Shown piece by piece: positions 19,249 through 29,008 of a stretch of 64,000 nt of DNA (positions are counted from its first letter, which is position 1; every line of letters starts with the position of its first letter). Origin of the DNA: Desulfonatronum thioautotrophicum. GTDB taxonomy: Bacteria; Desulfobacterota; Desulfovibrionia; Desulfovibrionales; Desulfonatronaceae. The stretch spans positions 1 through 64,000 of the forward strand of contig NZ_JYNO01000012.1 in the NCBI RefSeq assembly GCF_000934745.1, written 5' to 3'. The translations under genes and the position numbers were made by a program. The notes under the pieces are model-generated. The model made no database searches and had not been told where the DNA came from. It saw only the letters and a program-made list of their open reading frames with translations.

Positions 19249-21078
19249 TCAAGCTGTTGGCGTGGCGGGGATAATCTTGCCGCCACCGTAGCCCCGTTCG
19301 CCCGGTGGGATGCTCCAGACAGTGGAGGCCGGTTCAAACGTCAAGCTTGGCAGAGATGCCCCAGGCTGCCATGTGGCCAGGGTGCGCACCAGCCAATCAC
19401 GGTCGTTGCGTTCCGGATGGTCTTCCCGGGCATGGCTCCCTCGGCTTTCCGTGCGCTGCAGCGCGCCCTGCGCCACACACAGGGCCAGTCGGACCATGCC
19501 CGGCAGGCGCAAGGCCAGGGCCAGTTCCGGGTTGGCACCCCGGCCGTTGGAACGCAGCCCAATTTTTTCGGATCGGGCATGGACCTCCTGGAGGGTTTGC
19601 ACGCAGGCCTCCAGGTCCTTGCCGTTTCGAAAAATACCGGCACCATGCATGAGCGCGTCATACATGGCATTACGCACGGCAAAAACGTTTTCCCGACCGC
19701 TTTTACCCGAGATCAGGCGCTTGATGCGGTCTTGCTGGGCGGCGGTCGTGTCCCGGACCAGGCCGGTGGGAAAGGAAACATGGTGGTTTTGGAGATAAGT
19801 CACGACCTTCGCCCCGATAATCATGCCGGCGACAACGGTTTCCGCCAGGGAGTTGCCGCCCAGACGGTTGAAGCCGTGCATGTCCCAACAGGCGGCTTCT
19901 CCAGCGGCAAACAAGCCTTTCAGGCCATAGGCCAGCCCGTCCTTGTCGGTGCGCACCCCGCCCATGCTGTAATGCTGGGTGGGGCGGACTGGGATCAGGT
20001 CAACTGCGGGATCGATTCCCAGGAAGTTTTTGCAGATTTCATCCACTTCCCGCAGCTTGGTGGCCAAGTGCTGGCAGCCCAGGTGACGGATGTCCAGCCA
20101 GAGATGATCGCCGTACGGGCTGGATACGCCCAGACCCTGGCGCATGTGATGGGTCATCCAGCGGGAGACCACGTCTCGGGAGGCCAGCTCTGCCTTGTCC
20201 GGTTCGTAATCGGGCATGAAGCGGTGTTCGTTCTTGTCCAGCAATGTCCCACCATCACCGCGGCAGCCTTCGGTGACCAGGATGTCCGTGGGTACAATGC
20301 CCGTGGGGTGGAACTGGACCGCCTCCATATTGCCCAGGGGAACCAGGCCGGTGTCCAGGGCGATGATCAGTCCACCGCCGTCGTTGATCACGGCGTTGGT
20401 GGACTCCCGATAGATGCGGCCGAAGCCGCCGGTGGCGATCAGCGTGACCCGGGCCAGGTAGGTGCGCAGTTCTCCGGTTTTCAAACAGCGAACCACGGCC
20501 CCCAGACAGTTTTCCCCGTCGTGGATCAGGCTGAGGGCTTCGACCTTGTCGTGCACGACAACGCCCAGCTGTACGGCTCGGTTGTCCATGGTGTACAGTA
20601 CGGTGTGCCCGGTCCCGTCGGAGGTATAGCAGGTCCGCCATTTGGCGGTGCCGCCAAAGGCTCGGGCCGTGATCAGCCCTTCTTTTTCCTGCAGTTCCTC
20701 CTTTTCAAAAAGCTTTCCGCCCTTGAAGTAGGTGGACTTGCCGGGAACGACCCGGTTCCAGGGCACGCCCCAGGCCGCCAACTGGCGCATGGCAATGGGG
20801 GCGTTGTCGCAAAACAGCCGGGCCACTTCCTGGTCGCAGCCCCAGTCCGAGCCTTTGACTGTGTCCTCGAAGTGGACATCCGGGGAATCTCCTTCACCCA
20901 TGGCGCAGTTGCCCAAGGCTGCCTGCATGCCTCCCTGGGCTGCGGAGGAATGAGAGCGACGGGCGGGAACAAGGCTTAAGCAGGTGACGTCAAATCCGGC
21001 AGTCGCGGCCTCAATGGCCACCCGCTCGCCGGCCAGTCCGGCTCCGATGCACAGGAGGTCTGTTTGAAAGGTCTGCAT
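19249..21078 (-). CDS. frdA: fumarate reductase flavoprotein subunit
   Basis: Catalytic FAD subunit (609 residues). The N-terminal dinucleotide fold CIGAGLAGERVAIEAA is followed by RRSHSSAAQGGMQAALGN, whose histidine is the site of covalent FAD attachment in the family. Catalytic motifs include HPTGIVPTDILVTEGCRGDGG, the RDVVSRWMTHH segment, HYSMGGVRTD and GLFAAGEAACWDMHGFNRLGGNSLAE. It pairs with the di-haem FrdC upstream, so it is the membrane-bound Wolinella-type enzyme. AAGGATAACCTCC-like bases precede the start. Succinate dehydrogenase is the reverse-direction alternative; sequence alone cannot set the direction. Confidence 0.96.
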   Translation of the reverse strand: MQTFQTDLLCIGAGLAGERVAIEAATAGFDVTCLSLVPARRSHSSAAQGGMQAALGNCAMGEGDSPDVHFEDTVKGSDWGCDQEVARLFCDNAPIAMRQLAAWGVPWNRVVPGKSTYFKGGKLFEKEELQEKEGLITARAFGGTAKWRTCYTSDGTGHTVLYTMDNRAVQLGVVVHDKVEALSLIHDGENCLGAVVRCLKTGELRTYLARVTLIATGGFGRIYRESTNAVINDGGGLIIALDTGLVPLGNMEAVQFHPTGIVPTDILVTEGCRGDGGTLLDKNEHRFMPDYEPDKAELASRDVVSRWMTHHMRQGLGVSSPYGDHLWLDIRHLGCQHLATKLREVDEICKNFLGIDPAVDLIPVRPTQHYSMGGVRTDKDGLAYGLKGLFAAGEAACWDMHGFNRLGGNSLAETVVAGMIIGAKVVTYLQNHHVSFPTGLVRDTTAAQQDRIKRLISGKSGRENVFAVRNAMYDALMHGAGIFRNGKDLEACVQTLQEVHARSEKIGLRSNGRGANPELALALRLPGMVRLALCVAQGALQRTESRGSHAREDHPERNDRDWLVRTLATWQPGASLPSLTFEPASTVWSIPPGERGYGGGKIIPATPTA

Positions 21079-21267
21079 GGAGGTTATCCTTATACTTTGC
21101 TTGAAAAATCGTTCTCGAAAAATCGCTTTCGAAAAATGCTACAGGGTAACGGCTCACATGTGGCAATGGCGCACGGATTCTGAACTCCGGCTGGTCATGA
21201 CCACAGGCAAGGATGCAATCGTGAACCAAGCAGCAGAAAAAGAGAGAGCAGCGAAAAGTTCATGGCT
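21079..21267 (-). other. frdC-frdA gap with short direct repeats
   Basis: The 189-base gap inside the operon contains three imperfect 14-base direct repeats with core TCGAAAAATCG at 21100-21140. No ORF or terminator is seen. It may hold a processing site that sets different levels of FrdC and FrdA. Confidence 0.4.
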
Positions 21268-21930
21268 CTATATTGCGAGGAAATAGAAGCGAAGTAGGGC
21301 CATAAGGCCGATGAAGATGAACACCGCGGTGATGGCGTATTCGAATCGCTGCATTTTCGGCCTCTTGTCTCGACCCACGAACCCCCATTTCACGGCGATG
21401 CGGTACAGGCCGACGCCCACATGCAGTTCTACCAGGGGCAGCAAAAACAGATAAAAACCCATCCAAAAGCCGCCCTGGATGCGGGCCGCGCTTTTCTCCG
21501 CGGTAATGGGCAGGTCCGTGAGCACAACCCACATGTGGATGGCCCCCATGATCAGAATGAGCATGGCTGTGATCACCTGTACGAGCCAGAGCCAGGTATC
21601 CTTGTGCGCCAGCATCCGCGAATGTTTCCATATCCTGGATTGCTGTTCCGCCCGGAAGGGAATCTTGCGGGCGGCCAGGATGAAATGCAGCAGGAAAATC
21701 AGACCGATCAACGGTCCGCCGACCTGGGCCATGTAGGTGGCCTCAAAAAAATGGGCAATGGCGTTCATCACCCCCGGGCCGATGATGACGCTGGCCACCA
21801 GGATCATGTGCGCCCACATGAACAGGATCAAGGCAGCGCCGGTGAGCATCTGCAGCCAGTCAAAGTATGCCGAGGAACGTGAGGGGCTTGGAACGAAGAC
21901 GGCCGTGTCAATGGATAAGGATTTAGACAT
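21268..21930 (-). CDS. frdC: fumarate reductase cytochrome b subunit (di-haem)
   Basis: Membrane anchor that binds two haems b and the quinone. The 220 residues form five predicted membrane helices. Four histidines at positions 41, 82, 132 and 170 have nearly the spacing of the haem ligands in the Wolinella succinogenes enzyme (44, 93, 143, 182). This single-subunit anchor defines a type B quinol:fumarate reductase / succinate dehydrogenase. It is the first gene of the frd-fum operon. Confidence 0.94.
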   Translation of the reverse strand: MSKSLSIDTAVFVPSPSRSSAYFDWLQMLTGAALILFMWAHMILVASVIIGPGVMNAIAHFFEATYMAQVGGPLIGLIFLLHFILAARKIPFRAEQQSRIWKHSRMLAHKDTWLWLVQVITAMLILIMGAIHMWVVLTDLPITAEKSAARIQGGFWMGFYLFLLPLVELHVGVGLYRIAVKWGFVGRDKRPKMQRFEYAITAVFIFIGLMALLRFYFLAI

Positions 21931-22029
21931 AGTTGTATGTCCTTTTCAGAAAAGTGATGGAAGTGGTTCGATCAAAGCAGGAGTACCGACCAAACGGTAA
22001 CAAGGTGCTGGGCAGGTCGGCCCGGGACT

Positions 22030-22833
22030 TCAGTGCTTTTTTTTACGTAAGGCAAAATCGCGCATTTTCTGGGCCTGCTCGAGGTTTGGATTGAGTGTCA
22101 GGGCCTGGGAGGCAGCTTCGGCGGCCTTGTCCCAATCCGCGCAGTCCACATACACGCGGCCCAGGTTGAAAAAGAGCCGCTCATCGTCGGCGGAGAGCTT
22201 CAAGGCTTGTTGAAAACACTTCTCCGCTTCCGAACATTTGCCCAACTTGCGCAGCCCCATTCCGATCCGGTTCAACAAATGAACGGATTCCGGGCTGTTC
22301 CGCATGGAGTCAACCAGGTACTCGAAGGCCCGATCAAACTGCTCGGCCTCAAGGAACAGCTCGCCGATATCGACTTTCAGCTCCTGATCGTCATGAAAAT
22401 ATTTGAGCATCTTGTCGAAAAACTGGGCTGCCGGGTCGTACCGGCCTGACAGGATCAGTTGCCGGCCTTTGGCCAACCCCTCCTGCTTGCGTTGTTCCCG
22501 TTCAGCCAAGAGTCTCCTGGCGTCCTGAACCGCGTTTTCCTGCAATTCGCCCAGCAGCTCCCGGAGCATGGCCTGGAGTTCGGTTTCCTCGCCGGGAGTG
22601 TACTTGAGCAGAATTGGATAGATTTTCCGCAGATTGGCGTCGCCATTGAGCCGGAAAACGGCATTTTCCAGCGACCGTTCGAACTCGGATCGTTCGCTCT
22701 TGATCAGTGGTGTCCGGATAATCAGGCCCAGTGCGTCGTGCAACGCCAAAACAGCCGGCAGCACTTTCTCCTGCTTGAGCAGGGTGCCGATGCCGGCTAA
22801 CGCGGAGCGGGCCTTGATCAATTCCGTGGACAT
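22030..22833 (-). CDS. TPR-repeat protein
   Basis: A 267-residue soluble protein. The C-terminal half contains about three tetratricopeptide repeats (KCSEAEKCFQQALKLSADDE, DWDKAAEAASQALTLNPN), a protein-interaction scaffold; the N-terminal half is helical, with a long charged helix (RRLLAEREQRKQEGLAKGRQ). No signal peptide. It starts 11 bases after carA and so belongs to that transcript, without an obvious link to pyrimidine or arginine synthesis. The precise partner is unknown. Confidence 0.8.
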   Translation of the reverse strand: MSTELIKARSALAGIGTLLKQEKVLPAVLALHDALGLIIRTPLIKSERSEFERSLENAVFRLNGDANLRKIYPILLKYTPGEETELQAMLRELLGELQENAVQDARRLLAEREQRKQEGLAKGRQLILSGRYDPAAQFFDKMLKYFHDDQELKVDIGELFLEAEQFDRAFEYLVDSMRNSPESVHLLNRIGMGLRKLGKCSEAEKCFQQALKLSADDERLFFNLGRVYVDCADWDKAAEAASQALTLNPNLEQAQKMRDFALRKKKH

Positions 22834-22844
22834 GGGGGAACCTC

Positions 22845-23972
22845 CTAGCGTTTGCCAACCTCGTCGTCCAACATGGAAACAAATCGGTCGAAGAACGAAC
22901 GGCAGTCATGGGGCCCGGGCCCGGCCTCGGGGTGGTGCTGGACAGCCATCAGGGGCTTGGTTTTGTGTCGAAATCCTTCGAGGGTGTTGTCATTGAGGTT
23001 GATGTGGGTCGGCTCGTAAAAGTCGGCCTGGCCGAAATCCACGCAAAACCCATGGTTTTGCGAAGAAATCTCCACCCGTCCGGTGGCGAGTTCCTTGACC
23101 GGGTGGTTCAGGCCGTGGTGGCCGAACTTCAATTTGTAGGTGGCCCCGCCCAGGGCCAAGCCCATGATTTGTTGTCCCAGACAGATTCCGGCCATGGGCA
23201 AAACCTCCGACAGCTCGGTGACGGTCTGGATTGTTTCCGTCACCGCGGCGGGGTCACCGGGGCCGTTGCCCAGAAACACCGCATCCGGTTGCAGGGCAAG
23301 AACCTGCTCAGCCGTAAATGTGGACGGGACCATCAGCAGGTCCAGGCCCTTTTCCTGGAGAATGCGCAGGATACTCCATTTGATCCCGTAATCGAAAACC
23401 ACGACCCGGTATCCTTGGCCGGTCCAGGAAAAGTCACCTTCCAGATTCACGGGCTTGGGCCGTGCTCCGTCCCAAACATACGGGCCAGGAACGCTAACGC
23501 GCTGGACAAGATTCGCCCCTTCCATGGACGGCAGGGCTTGGGCCTGTTCCACCAGTTCCCGTGCCGGCACATTGCGGGTGGAAATGATGCCCCGCTTGGC
23601 TCCGTGAATGCGCAGGTGTCGGGTCAGGGCACGGGTATCGATGCCTTCCAGGCCAATAACCCCGGCATCGCGCAGATAATCCGGTAGGGATTGGGTTGCC
23701 TGCCAGTTGGAAGGCTGTTTGCAGCATTCCTTGACGATCATAGCCTCCACCTGCACCCGGTCGGATTCCACGTCTTCCAGGTTGACCCCGTAATTGCCCA
23801 TCAGCGGATAGGTCATGCAGACCATCTGGCCGATGTAGGAAGGGTCGGTGAGGACCTCCTGGTATCCGGTCATGCCGGTGTTGAAGATAACCTCGCCGCC
23901 GGCCTCACCCTCGCCAGTGAAGGAGCGGCCAGTGAAACACGTTCCGTCCTCCAGAGCCAATAATGCGCGCAT
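22845..23972 (-). CDS. carA: carbamoyl-phosphate synthase small (glutaminase) subunit
   Basis: Hydrolyses glutamine to feed ammonia to CarB for carbamoyl phosphate synthesis (arginine and pyrimidines). The 375 residues start [18 protein letters not shown], then [17 protein letters not shown] and [11 protein letters not shown]; the class I amidotransferase domain has FLGNGPGDP, the nucleophile in [11 protein letters not shown], and the histidine in [12 protein letters not shown]. The start at 23972 has AGAGG upstream; the ATG at 24002 only adds a non-conserved tail. carB is not in this window. Confidence 0.96.
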   Translation of the reverse strand: MRALLALEDGTCFTGRSFTGEGEAGGEVIFNTGMTGYQEVLTDPSYIGQMVCMTYPLMGNYGVNLEDVESDRVQVEAMIVKECCKQPSNWQATQSLPDYLRDAGVIGLEGIDTRALTRHLRIHGAKRGIISTRNVPARELVEQAQALPSMEGANLVQRVSVPGPYVWDGARPKPVNLEGDFSWTGQGYRVVVFDYGIKWSILRILQEKGLDLLMVPSTFTAEQVLALQPDAVFLGNGPGDPAAVTETIQTVTELSEVLPMAGICLGQQIMGLALGGATYKLKFGHHGLNHPVKELATGRVEISSQNHGFCVDFGQADFYEPTHINLNDNTLEGFRHKTKPLMAVQHHPEAGPGPHDCRSFFDRFVSMLDDEVGKR

Positions 23973-24015
23973 ATCGTGCCTCTTCTTGGTTGCTCGTGAC
24001 AATTACATACGGAAA

Positions 24016-24780
24016 TCAGGAACCGTATTCCCGCAGCAGAGCACAGACCCGGGGGATGTCCTCGGGGCGATCCACGCCGTGGGTGCAAAGCTCCGTGCGC
24101 AGAACGCGGATGGGAATACCTGCTTCCAGAAGCCGCAGCTGTTCCAGTTTTTCAATTTGTTCCAGTTTGCCGGGGCCCAGTGCGACAAAGGCGCGCAAGG
24201 TGCGCATCCGAAATGCGTACAACCCGATATGGCCCAGAAAATCCCCTTCTCCTTCCCTGGGATGGGGAATAAGAGCACGGGAGAAGTAGAGCGCATTGCC
24301 TTGGCTGTCGATGACGACCTTGACCATATCCGGGCTTTGGGCTTCCTGGGAAGCAAGCGGCCTGGCCAGCGTGCTCACTTGGATTGCGGGATCGGTAAAG
24401 GGGCTGAGGAGTAGGGTCAGCAGTTCCGGATGCAAGGCGGGTTCGTCGCCTTGAATATTGACGACAACGTCGTCCTCAGCGACACCTAATCGTTCAGCGG
24501 TCTCCAGAATCCGGTCAGTGCCACTGGGGTGGTCGTCGCGGGTCATGGTAGCCGAGATGCCCAGCTTTCTTGCCGTTTCGAGAATCCGCTCGTCGTCCGT
24601 AGCCAGGGTCACACCACAGAGTTCCGGACAGGCTCGTGCCCGTTGGAAGACATGCCAGATCATTGGCTTGCCGAGGATGTCCGCCAGCGGCTTCCCCGGA
24701 AATCGGGTGGACGCGAACCGGGCCGGGATGATGCCATGGCACCGGGGCAGGGTGGGGGAAACAGCGTTCATGGTGGACAT
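24016..24780 (-). CDS. kdsB: CMP-KDO synthetase
   Basis: Activates 3-deoxy-D-manno-octulosonate as CMP-KDO for LPS inner core synthesis, so the organism is Gram-negative with KDO-type LPS. Motifs: [19 protein letters not shown] (nucleotide binding), [19 protein letters not shown] and [14 protein letters not shown]. The length of 254 residues from MSTMNAVS fits the family. Neither ATG at 24780 nor at 24771 has a clear ribosome-binding site, so the start is uncertain. It lies between hom (202-base gap) and carA (43 bases). Confidence 0.93.
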   Translation of the reverse strand: MSTMNAVSPTLPRCHGIIPARFASTRFPGKPLADILGKPMIWHVFQRARACPELCGVTLATDDERILETARKLGISATMTRDDHPSGTDRILETAERLGVAEDDVVVNIQGDEPALHPELLTLLLSPFTDPAIQVSTLARPLASQEAQSPDMVKVVIDSQGNALYFSRALIPHPREGEGDFLGHIGLYAFRMRTLRAFVALGPGKLEQIEKLEQLRLLEAGIPIRVLRTELCTHGVDRPEDIPRVCALLREYGS

Positions 24781-24982
24781 CGCAACGGTTGCACGCTGTG
24801 GAGCACTCCGTACATCGGCTTCAGCCCCAGCCTTGTTCTTCGTCCACCCGCATGTCCACATGAACATCCCCGTCCCCGTTTCCGTCCACTCACAAGGGCT
24901 CGAAGGAAGCAGCACTCACTCCCTGTTCCATGACCGTATTCGGACATGGCGTGGGAAGCGTGGGCAGGAATGGGAAAAGCCT

Positions 24983-26299
24983 TCATGCCGGGGAGGACAA
25001 AATTCTGTGGTGCACCGTGGGTGCGGCGATAAAGCTTTGCTGGTCGATTTCCCGGATGGCTGCCTGGACATCGCGGGCCAGGGCTTTGTGAGTGACAAAG
25101 ACCACGGGGACGCTGCGTCCTTCAGGAGAACCCTTTTGAACCACCTGGGCAATGCTGATGTTGCGCTGCCCCAGGACTCCGGCGATGCTGGCCAGCACTC
25201 CGGGACGATCGTGGACGGAAAAGCGGAAATAGTGCCTGGAGCGAAACTGTTCAGGGGCCAAAATACGCGCCCGGGGCAGAGGGACGTTTTGAAAGCCGGT
25301 GTTGTCGGGAGCCCGGCCGTTACGCACCAAGCCCATGATATCCGCAAGCACCGCGCTGCCCGTGGGCAGGTCTCCGGCACCCTGGCCATAGAGCATGATC
25401 GGCCCCACGGCGTCGCCATCCAGCAGAACGGCGTTGAACGGCCCGTCCACCTTGCCCAGGATGGCCTCCCGGCGAACCAGGGCCGTGAACACCCCGGCAT
25501 CCAGCAGTCCATCGGTCTCCCGAACCTGGGCGATCAATTTGATCCGGTAACCGAACTCCTCGGCAAAGGCGATGTCCTGCGGTTCCACGTGGGTGATGCC
25601 CGTGACCGGCAGGCTGGTCAGCGGGTAATCCTGGCCATGGGCCAGGCGGATCAGCAGGATCAGCTTGTGAGCCGCGTCCATGCCCTCGATATCCAGGGTG
25701 GGGTCGGCCTCGGCGTAGCCCTTGACCTGGGCTTGGCGCAGAGCGGTCTGGAAGTCCAGACCACGGGTGGTCATTTCCGAAAGAATAAAGTTGGCCGTGC
25801 CGTTGAGTATCCCGGTGAGGACCGAAATCCGGTTACCGGCCAGTCCTTCCTTGAGGGTCTGGACAATGGGAATGCCCCCGGCAATGCTGGCCTCATACCC
25901 CAGGCCCACGCCATGCTCCGCGGCCAGGGCAAAGAGTTCGTTGCCTCGTTCGGCCAGCAGGGCCTTGTTGGCCGTGACCACATGTCGTCCGGCACGCAGC
26001 GACGAGCTGATGAGTTCGTAAGCCGTGTCCTTGCCGCCCATCAGCTCCACGACAATGTCCAGTTCCGGATCGCCCAGCAGATCCTGAATATTCGTGGTCA
26101 GGTGCACGGGGTTGGGAGAATGGGGATTTTGAGGCATGTCCCGGACCTTGTCCGGATCCCGGACCAAGGCGGTTTTGATCACCACGCGGCGGCCCAGGCG
26201 GCGTTCGATCCAGTCCGCATTGGCGGCCAGGATCTTGGCCAGTCCCGTTCCCACTGTTCCCAGGCCGCCCAGACCCAAACGAATCAGCTCTCCGGACAT
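24983..26299 (-). CDS. hom: homoserine dehydrogenase with ACT domain
   Basis: NAD(P)H-dependent reduction of aspartate semialdehyde to homoserine (threonine/methionine branch). From [20 protein letters not shown] the protein has 438 residues: Rossmann domain, the catalytic segment ([19 protein letters not shown]-type, here [13 protein letters not shown]), a dimerisation and substrate domain with [19 protein letters not shown], and a C-terminal ACT domain ([18 protein letters not shown]) expected to bind threonine for feedback control. It overlaps the end of the aminotransferase gene by 16 bases; upstream extension of the frame is that overlap. Confidence 0.95.
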   Translation of the reverse strand: MSGELIRLGLGGLGTVGTGLAKILAANADWIERRLGRRVVIKTALVRDPDKVRDMPQNPHSPNPVHLTTNIQDLLGDPELDIVVELMGGKDTAYELISSSLRAGRHVVTANKALLAERGNELFALAAEHGVGLGYEASIAGGIPIVQTLKEGLAGNRISVLTGILNGTANFILSEMTTRGLDFQTALRQAQVKGYAEADPTLDIEGMDAAHKLILLIRLAHGQDYPLTSLPVTGITHVEPQDIAFAEEFGYRIKLIAQVRETDGLLDAGVFTALVRREAILGKVDGPFNAVLLDGDAVGPIMLYGQGAGDLPTGSAVLADIMGLVRNGRAPDNTGFQNVPLPRARILAPEQFRSRHYFRFSVHDRPGVLASIAGVLGQRNISIAQVVQKGSPEGRSVPVVFVTHKALARDVQAAIREIDQQSFIAAPTVHHRILSSPA

Positions 26300-27474
26300 G
26301 CTTCCCCCGAGATGACCTTGCGCAATCCACGAATCGCCTGGTTGATGCGATGGCGGTTCTCCACCAGCGCAAATCGGACGTGGTCGTCGCCGTAGTTGCC
26401 AAAACCCAGTCCCGGCGACACGGCAACCTTGCCCTCGCGAAGCAGCAGCTTGGAAAATTCCACCGAGCCCATTTGGCGAAACTCTTCGGGAATTTGCGCC
26501 CAAACGAACATGGTCGCCTTGGGGGAGGGAACATTCCAGCCAATACGATGCAGGCCGTCGATCAGGGCGTCGCGGCGGTCCTTGTATGTGTCCACGATTT
26601 CCTGGACGCAGTCCTGGGGGCCGTTCAGGGCGATGATCGCCGCAATCTGGATGGGCTGGAACATGCCGTAGTCCAGGTAGCTTTTGATCCGGGTCAAGGC
26701 CTGGACCATGTCCCGGTTGCCCGCGCAAAAACCCACCCGCCATCCGGCCATGGAGTAACTTTTGGAAAGCGAGAAAAACTCCACGCCCACGTCCTTGGCG
26801 CCTTTGGCCTGCAGGAAGCTGGGGGCCTGATAGCCGTCAAAGGTCAGATCGGCATAGGCCAGGTCGTGGATCACGTACATCTTGTGTTCCTTGGCAAAGT
26901 CCACGATCCTCTCGAAAAAGGCCAGATCCACGCACTGGGTGGTGGGATTATGCGGATAAGAGATGATCAGCACCTTGGGCTGGGGCCAAGTCTGGCGGGT
27001 GGCCACCATCAGGTCTTCGAAAAAGTTCCGGTCACGGCCAATGGGGATCCGCCGCACGTCCGCGCCGGCGATGATCGCCGAGAATGGGTGGATGGGGTAG
27101 GTGGGGTCCTGGGCAAAAACTACATCCCCAGGGCTGAGCATGACCATGGCCAGGTGGGCCAAGCCTTCCTTGGCACCCAAAGTGACCACGGACTCCTGGT
27201 CCGGGTTCAATTCCACGCCGTATCTGCGCCAGTACCAATCGCATATGGCCAGACGAAGTTTGGGGATGCCCTTGGAGGCGGAATAGCGGTGGTTGGTGGC
27301 CTTGTGCGCGGCTTCGCAGAGCTTGTCCACGATGTGCTTGGGTGTGGCCAGGTCCGGATTGCCCATGCCCAGGTCGATAATGTCCTCACCCTGGTGCCGC
27401 ATCCGGGCCTTGAGTTCGTTGACCACGGCGAAAACATAGGGAGGCAGTCGGTGTACGCGGGGGAATTGTTCCAT
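26284..27474 (-). CDS. class I PLP-dependent aminotransferase (AlaC-like)
   Basis: A 396-residue aminotransferase. The PLP lysine lies in [15 protein letters not shown]; other landmarks are [32 protein letters not shown] and the C-terminal [11 protein letters not shown]. The sequence type matches the alanine/aspartate aminotransferases (AlaC/YfdZ group) often found directly before hom in delta-proteobacteria. The substrate cannot be fixed from sequence. The neighbouring homoserine dehydrogenase suggests a role around aspartate-family amino acids. Confidence 0.9.
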   Translation of the reverse strand: MEQFPRVHRLPPYVFAVVNELKARMRHQGEDIIDLGMGNPDLATPKHIVDKLCEAAHKATNHRYSASKGIPKLRLAICDWYWRRYGVELNPDQESVVTLGAKEGLAHLAMVMLSPGDVVFAQDPTYPIHPFSAIIAGADVRRIPIGRDRNFFEDLMVATRQTWPQPKVLIISYPHNPTTQCVDLAFFERIVDFAKEHKMYVIHDLAYADLTFDGYQAPSFLQAKGAKDVGVEFFSLSKSYSMAGWRVGFCAGNRDMVQALTRIKSYLDYGMFQPIQIAAIIALNGPQDCVQEIVDTYKDRRDALIDGLHRIGWNVPSPKATMFVWAQIPEEFRQMGSVEFSKLLLREGKVAVSPGLGFGNYGDDHVRFALVENRHRINQAIRGLRKVISGEACPES

Positions 27475-27591
27475 AAGGAGCCTGCTGTTGAGGTGAAAAG
27501 TCCAGAAAAAACCGGTCGTGGAATGTATCCGCGGCCCGGATTTCTGTCAAAGGCCGATTGGAAAACGATGCTTCAACGTAACGTGACGAGC

Positions 27592-27619
27592 TTGACCTGA
27601 AATGGAGATTTGGATAAAT
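27592..27619 (+). promoter_or_regulatory. candidate tRNA-Ser promoter
   Basis: TTGACC (27592-27597) and ATAAAT (27614-27619) are separated by 16 bases and end 12 bases before the tRNA. This is a plausible sigma-70 promoter by pattern. Confidence 0.4.
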
Positions 27620-27631
27620 AATTTCTTTTGC

Positions 27632-27727
<96 letters not shown>

Positions 27728-27744
27728 TGCATAATTCAGAAAAG

Positions 27745-27786
27745 GCCGTTTAAGCTGGGTGTTGCCAGTTTAAACGGCTTTTTTTT
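27745..27786 (+). terminator. rho-independent terminator of tRNA-Ser
   Basis: GCCGTTTAAGCTGG pairs with CCAGTTTAAACGGC (one G-U pair, 6-base loop) and is followed by eight T residues. Confidence 0.92.
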
Positions 27787-27795
27787 ATGGATGGT

Positions 27796-28024
27796 TCAGG
27801 ATTTGTTGGCACAGCTGGTACCAATCAACTGCATGGTCATTCTGGGCAAAGGATTGGCCTGGCCGAGCGTGGCCGGCCACCGCAGCCTGGGTGATGATCT
27901 GGTTGCGGACGAATCAGGCCATTTCCAGTGCCAAGTCCGCGTCGGAAATCCGCGACTCCGTGGCCTGGAGATTCTCGGCCTGGAATGAAAAGGTTGTTCT
28001 CGCGTTCCAGCGTCCTCAAGAGAT
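27796..28024 (-). pseudogene. decayed 3' end of a flagellin gene
   Basis: Read on the minus strand, three frames in succession give pieces of a flagellin C-terminal D0/D1 region: LERENNL; then SFQAENLQATESRISDADLALEMA, an in-frame TGA (27914-27916) and FVRNQIITQAAVA; then LGQANPLPRMTMQLIGTSCANKS and a stop at 27796-27798. The NLQATESRIxDAD and RNQIxTQ motifs are hallmarks of flagellins. At least two frameshifts and one stop codon show it is dead. Nothing N-terminal is left: 28025-28163 shows no further homology by eye. Confidence 0.82.
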
Positions 28025-28163
28025 GGTGTTTGACCAACTTTGGTTTGGTCGGGTATAGAAGAAGGTCAGGTTTGCTGAGAGTTCACCTTAAAACTTGTCA
28101 TTTTCGGACACTTGAAATCTGTGAGGTCGTTTCCCCGCACGTAAATCAGTGGAGTGTTAATTT

Positions 28164-28823
28164 ATGTCACAGTCAGCCAAGGTTATTGACTTGTATGACA
28201 GTCTTCTGGATGCCAAGGACGACCGGACCAGAGCAAAAATCATCGCCAGCGCCTTCGAGAGTCTTGAGGATCGTTACCCCGAACTCCGGGACATGGCAAC
28301 GGCCAGTGGACTGCGTGAAACCGAATTGCGCTTGCAAAAAGAAATCGTGCAGGTTCGGGCGGACTTGAGCAGGGACATTGAGCAGGTACGCTTGCGTATC
28401 GAGGAAGTCCGCAATGAATTGACCGTGGAAATTCACAAAGTTCGGGCGGACCTGGGCAGGGACATTGAGCAGCTTCGGACGGACTTGAGCAGGGACATAG
28501 AACAGGTTCGGGCGGACTTGAGCAAAGAGGTCGAACAGGTTCGGGCAGACTTGAGCAAAGAGATCGAACAGGTTCGGGCGGACTTGAGGAAGGACATTGA
28601 GCAGGTTCGGACGGACTTAAGCAAGGACATCGAACAGGTTCGGGCGGACTTGAGAAAGGACATTGAGCAGGTTCGGACGGACTTGAGCAAGGAGATCGCG
28701 GAAGCACGCATCGACCTGACCCAGAAGATTGCCGCCGGCAACGTCAAAATGCTCTTCTGGACCGCAGGCCTGCTGTTTGCCCAACTTTTTGCCGTCGTGG
28801 CGGTGATTCTGGGGACGAGGTGA
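28164..28823 (+). CDS. hendecad coiled-coil protein with C-terminal membrane anchor
   Basis: A 219-residue protein. Residues 1-60 form a helical head; residues 64-191 are almost pure repeats of an 11-residue unit, consensus VRADLSKDIEQ, nine in uninterrupted tandem from 93 to 191. This is a right-handed hendecad coiled coil. Residues 196-217 (MLFWTAGLLFAQLFAVVAVI) are a membrane segment, so it is a tail-anchored rod of roughly 20 nm if fully helical. At DNA level the repeats are 33-bp tandem copies (28440-28736). Head, coiled coil and TM order resembles DUF1640/CCDC90-type proteins. GGAG lies 8 bases before the ATG. Partner unknown. Confidence 0.8.
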   Translation: MSQSAKVIDLYDSLLDAKDDRTRAKIIASAFESLEDRYPELRDMATASGLRETELRLQKEIVQVRADLSRDIEQVRLRIEEVRNELTVEIHKVRADLGRDIEQLRTDLSRDIEQVRADLSKEVEQVRADLSKEIEQVRADLRKDIEQVRTDLSKDIEQVRADLRKDIEQVRTDLSKEIAEARIDLTQKIAAGNVKMLFWTAGLLFAQLFAVVAVILGTR

Positions 28824-28859
28824 GTCCGTGGGATGCCGGAATTGATCGTCACATGCAGT

Positions 28860-28878
28860 GGCAGGCCTTGCGCCTGCC
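28860..28878. repeat. REP-like hairpin GGCAGGC-CTTGC-GCCTGCC
   Basis: A 7-bp perfect stem with 5-base loop, downstream of the coiled-coil gene. The same hairpin in the opposite orientation is at 42923-42943. A further TAAGGG/CCCTTA palindrome lies at about 28943-28958. Confidence 0.7.
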
Positions 28879-28979
28879 CTGGGCGACCTCGGAGTAATTG
28901 GGCGGACATGCAGGTCCGTCCGGTGTGAAAACAGGGTGAACGCTAAGGGTCGCCCTTACATGTGGGAGCGATCCATCAG

Positions 28980-29008
28980 AAGGGGTGAATCGTCCCCTTT
29001 TATTTTTT
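28980..29008 (+). terminator. rho-independent terminator for coiled-coil gene
   Basis: AAGGGG pairs with CCCCTT around an 8-base loop, then TTATTTTTT. Its T-tract overlaps the 3' end of the convergent membrane protein gene. Confidence 0.7.

Noticed and set aside
28440-28736. CRISPR array
   Set aside because: The regular 33-bp units are contiguous, lack spacers and lie in frame within a coiled-coil gene.
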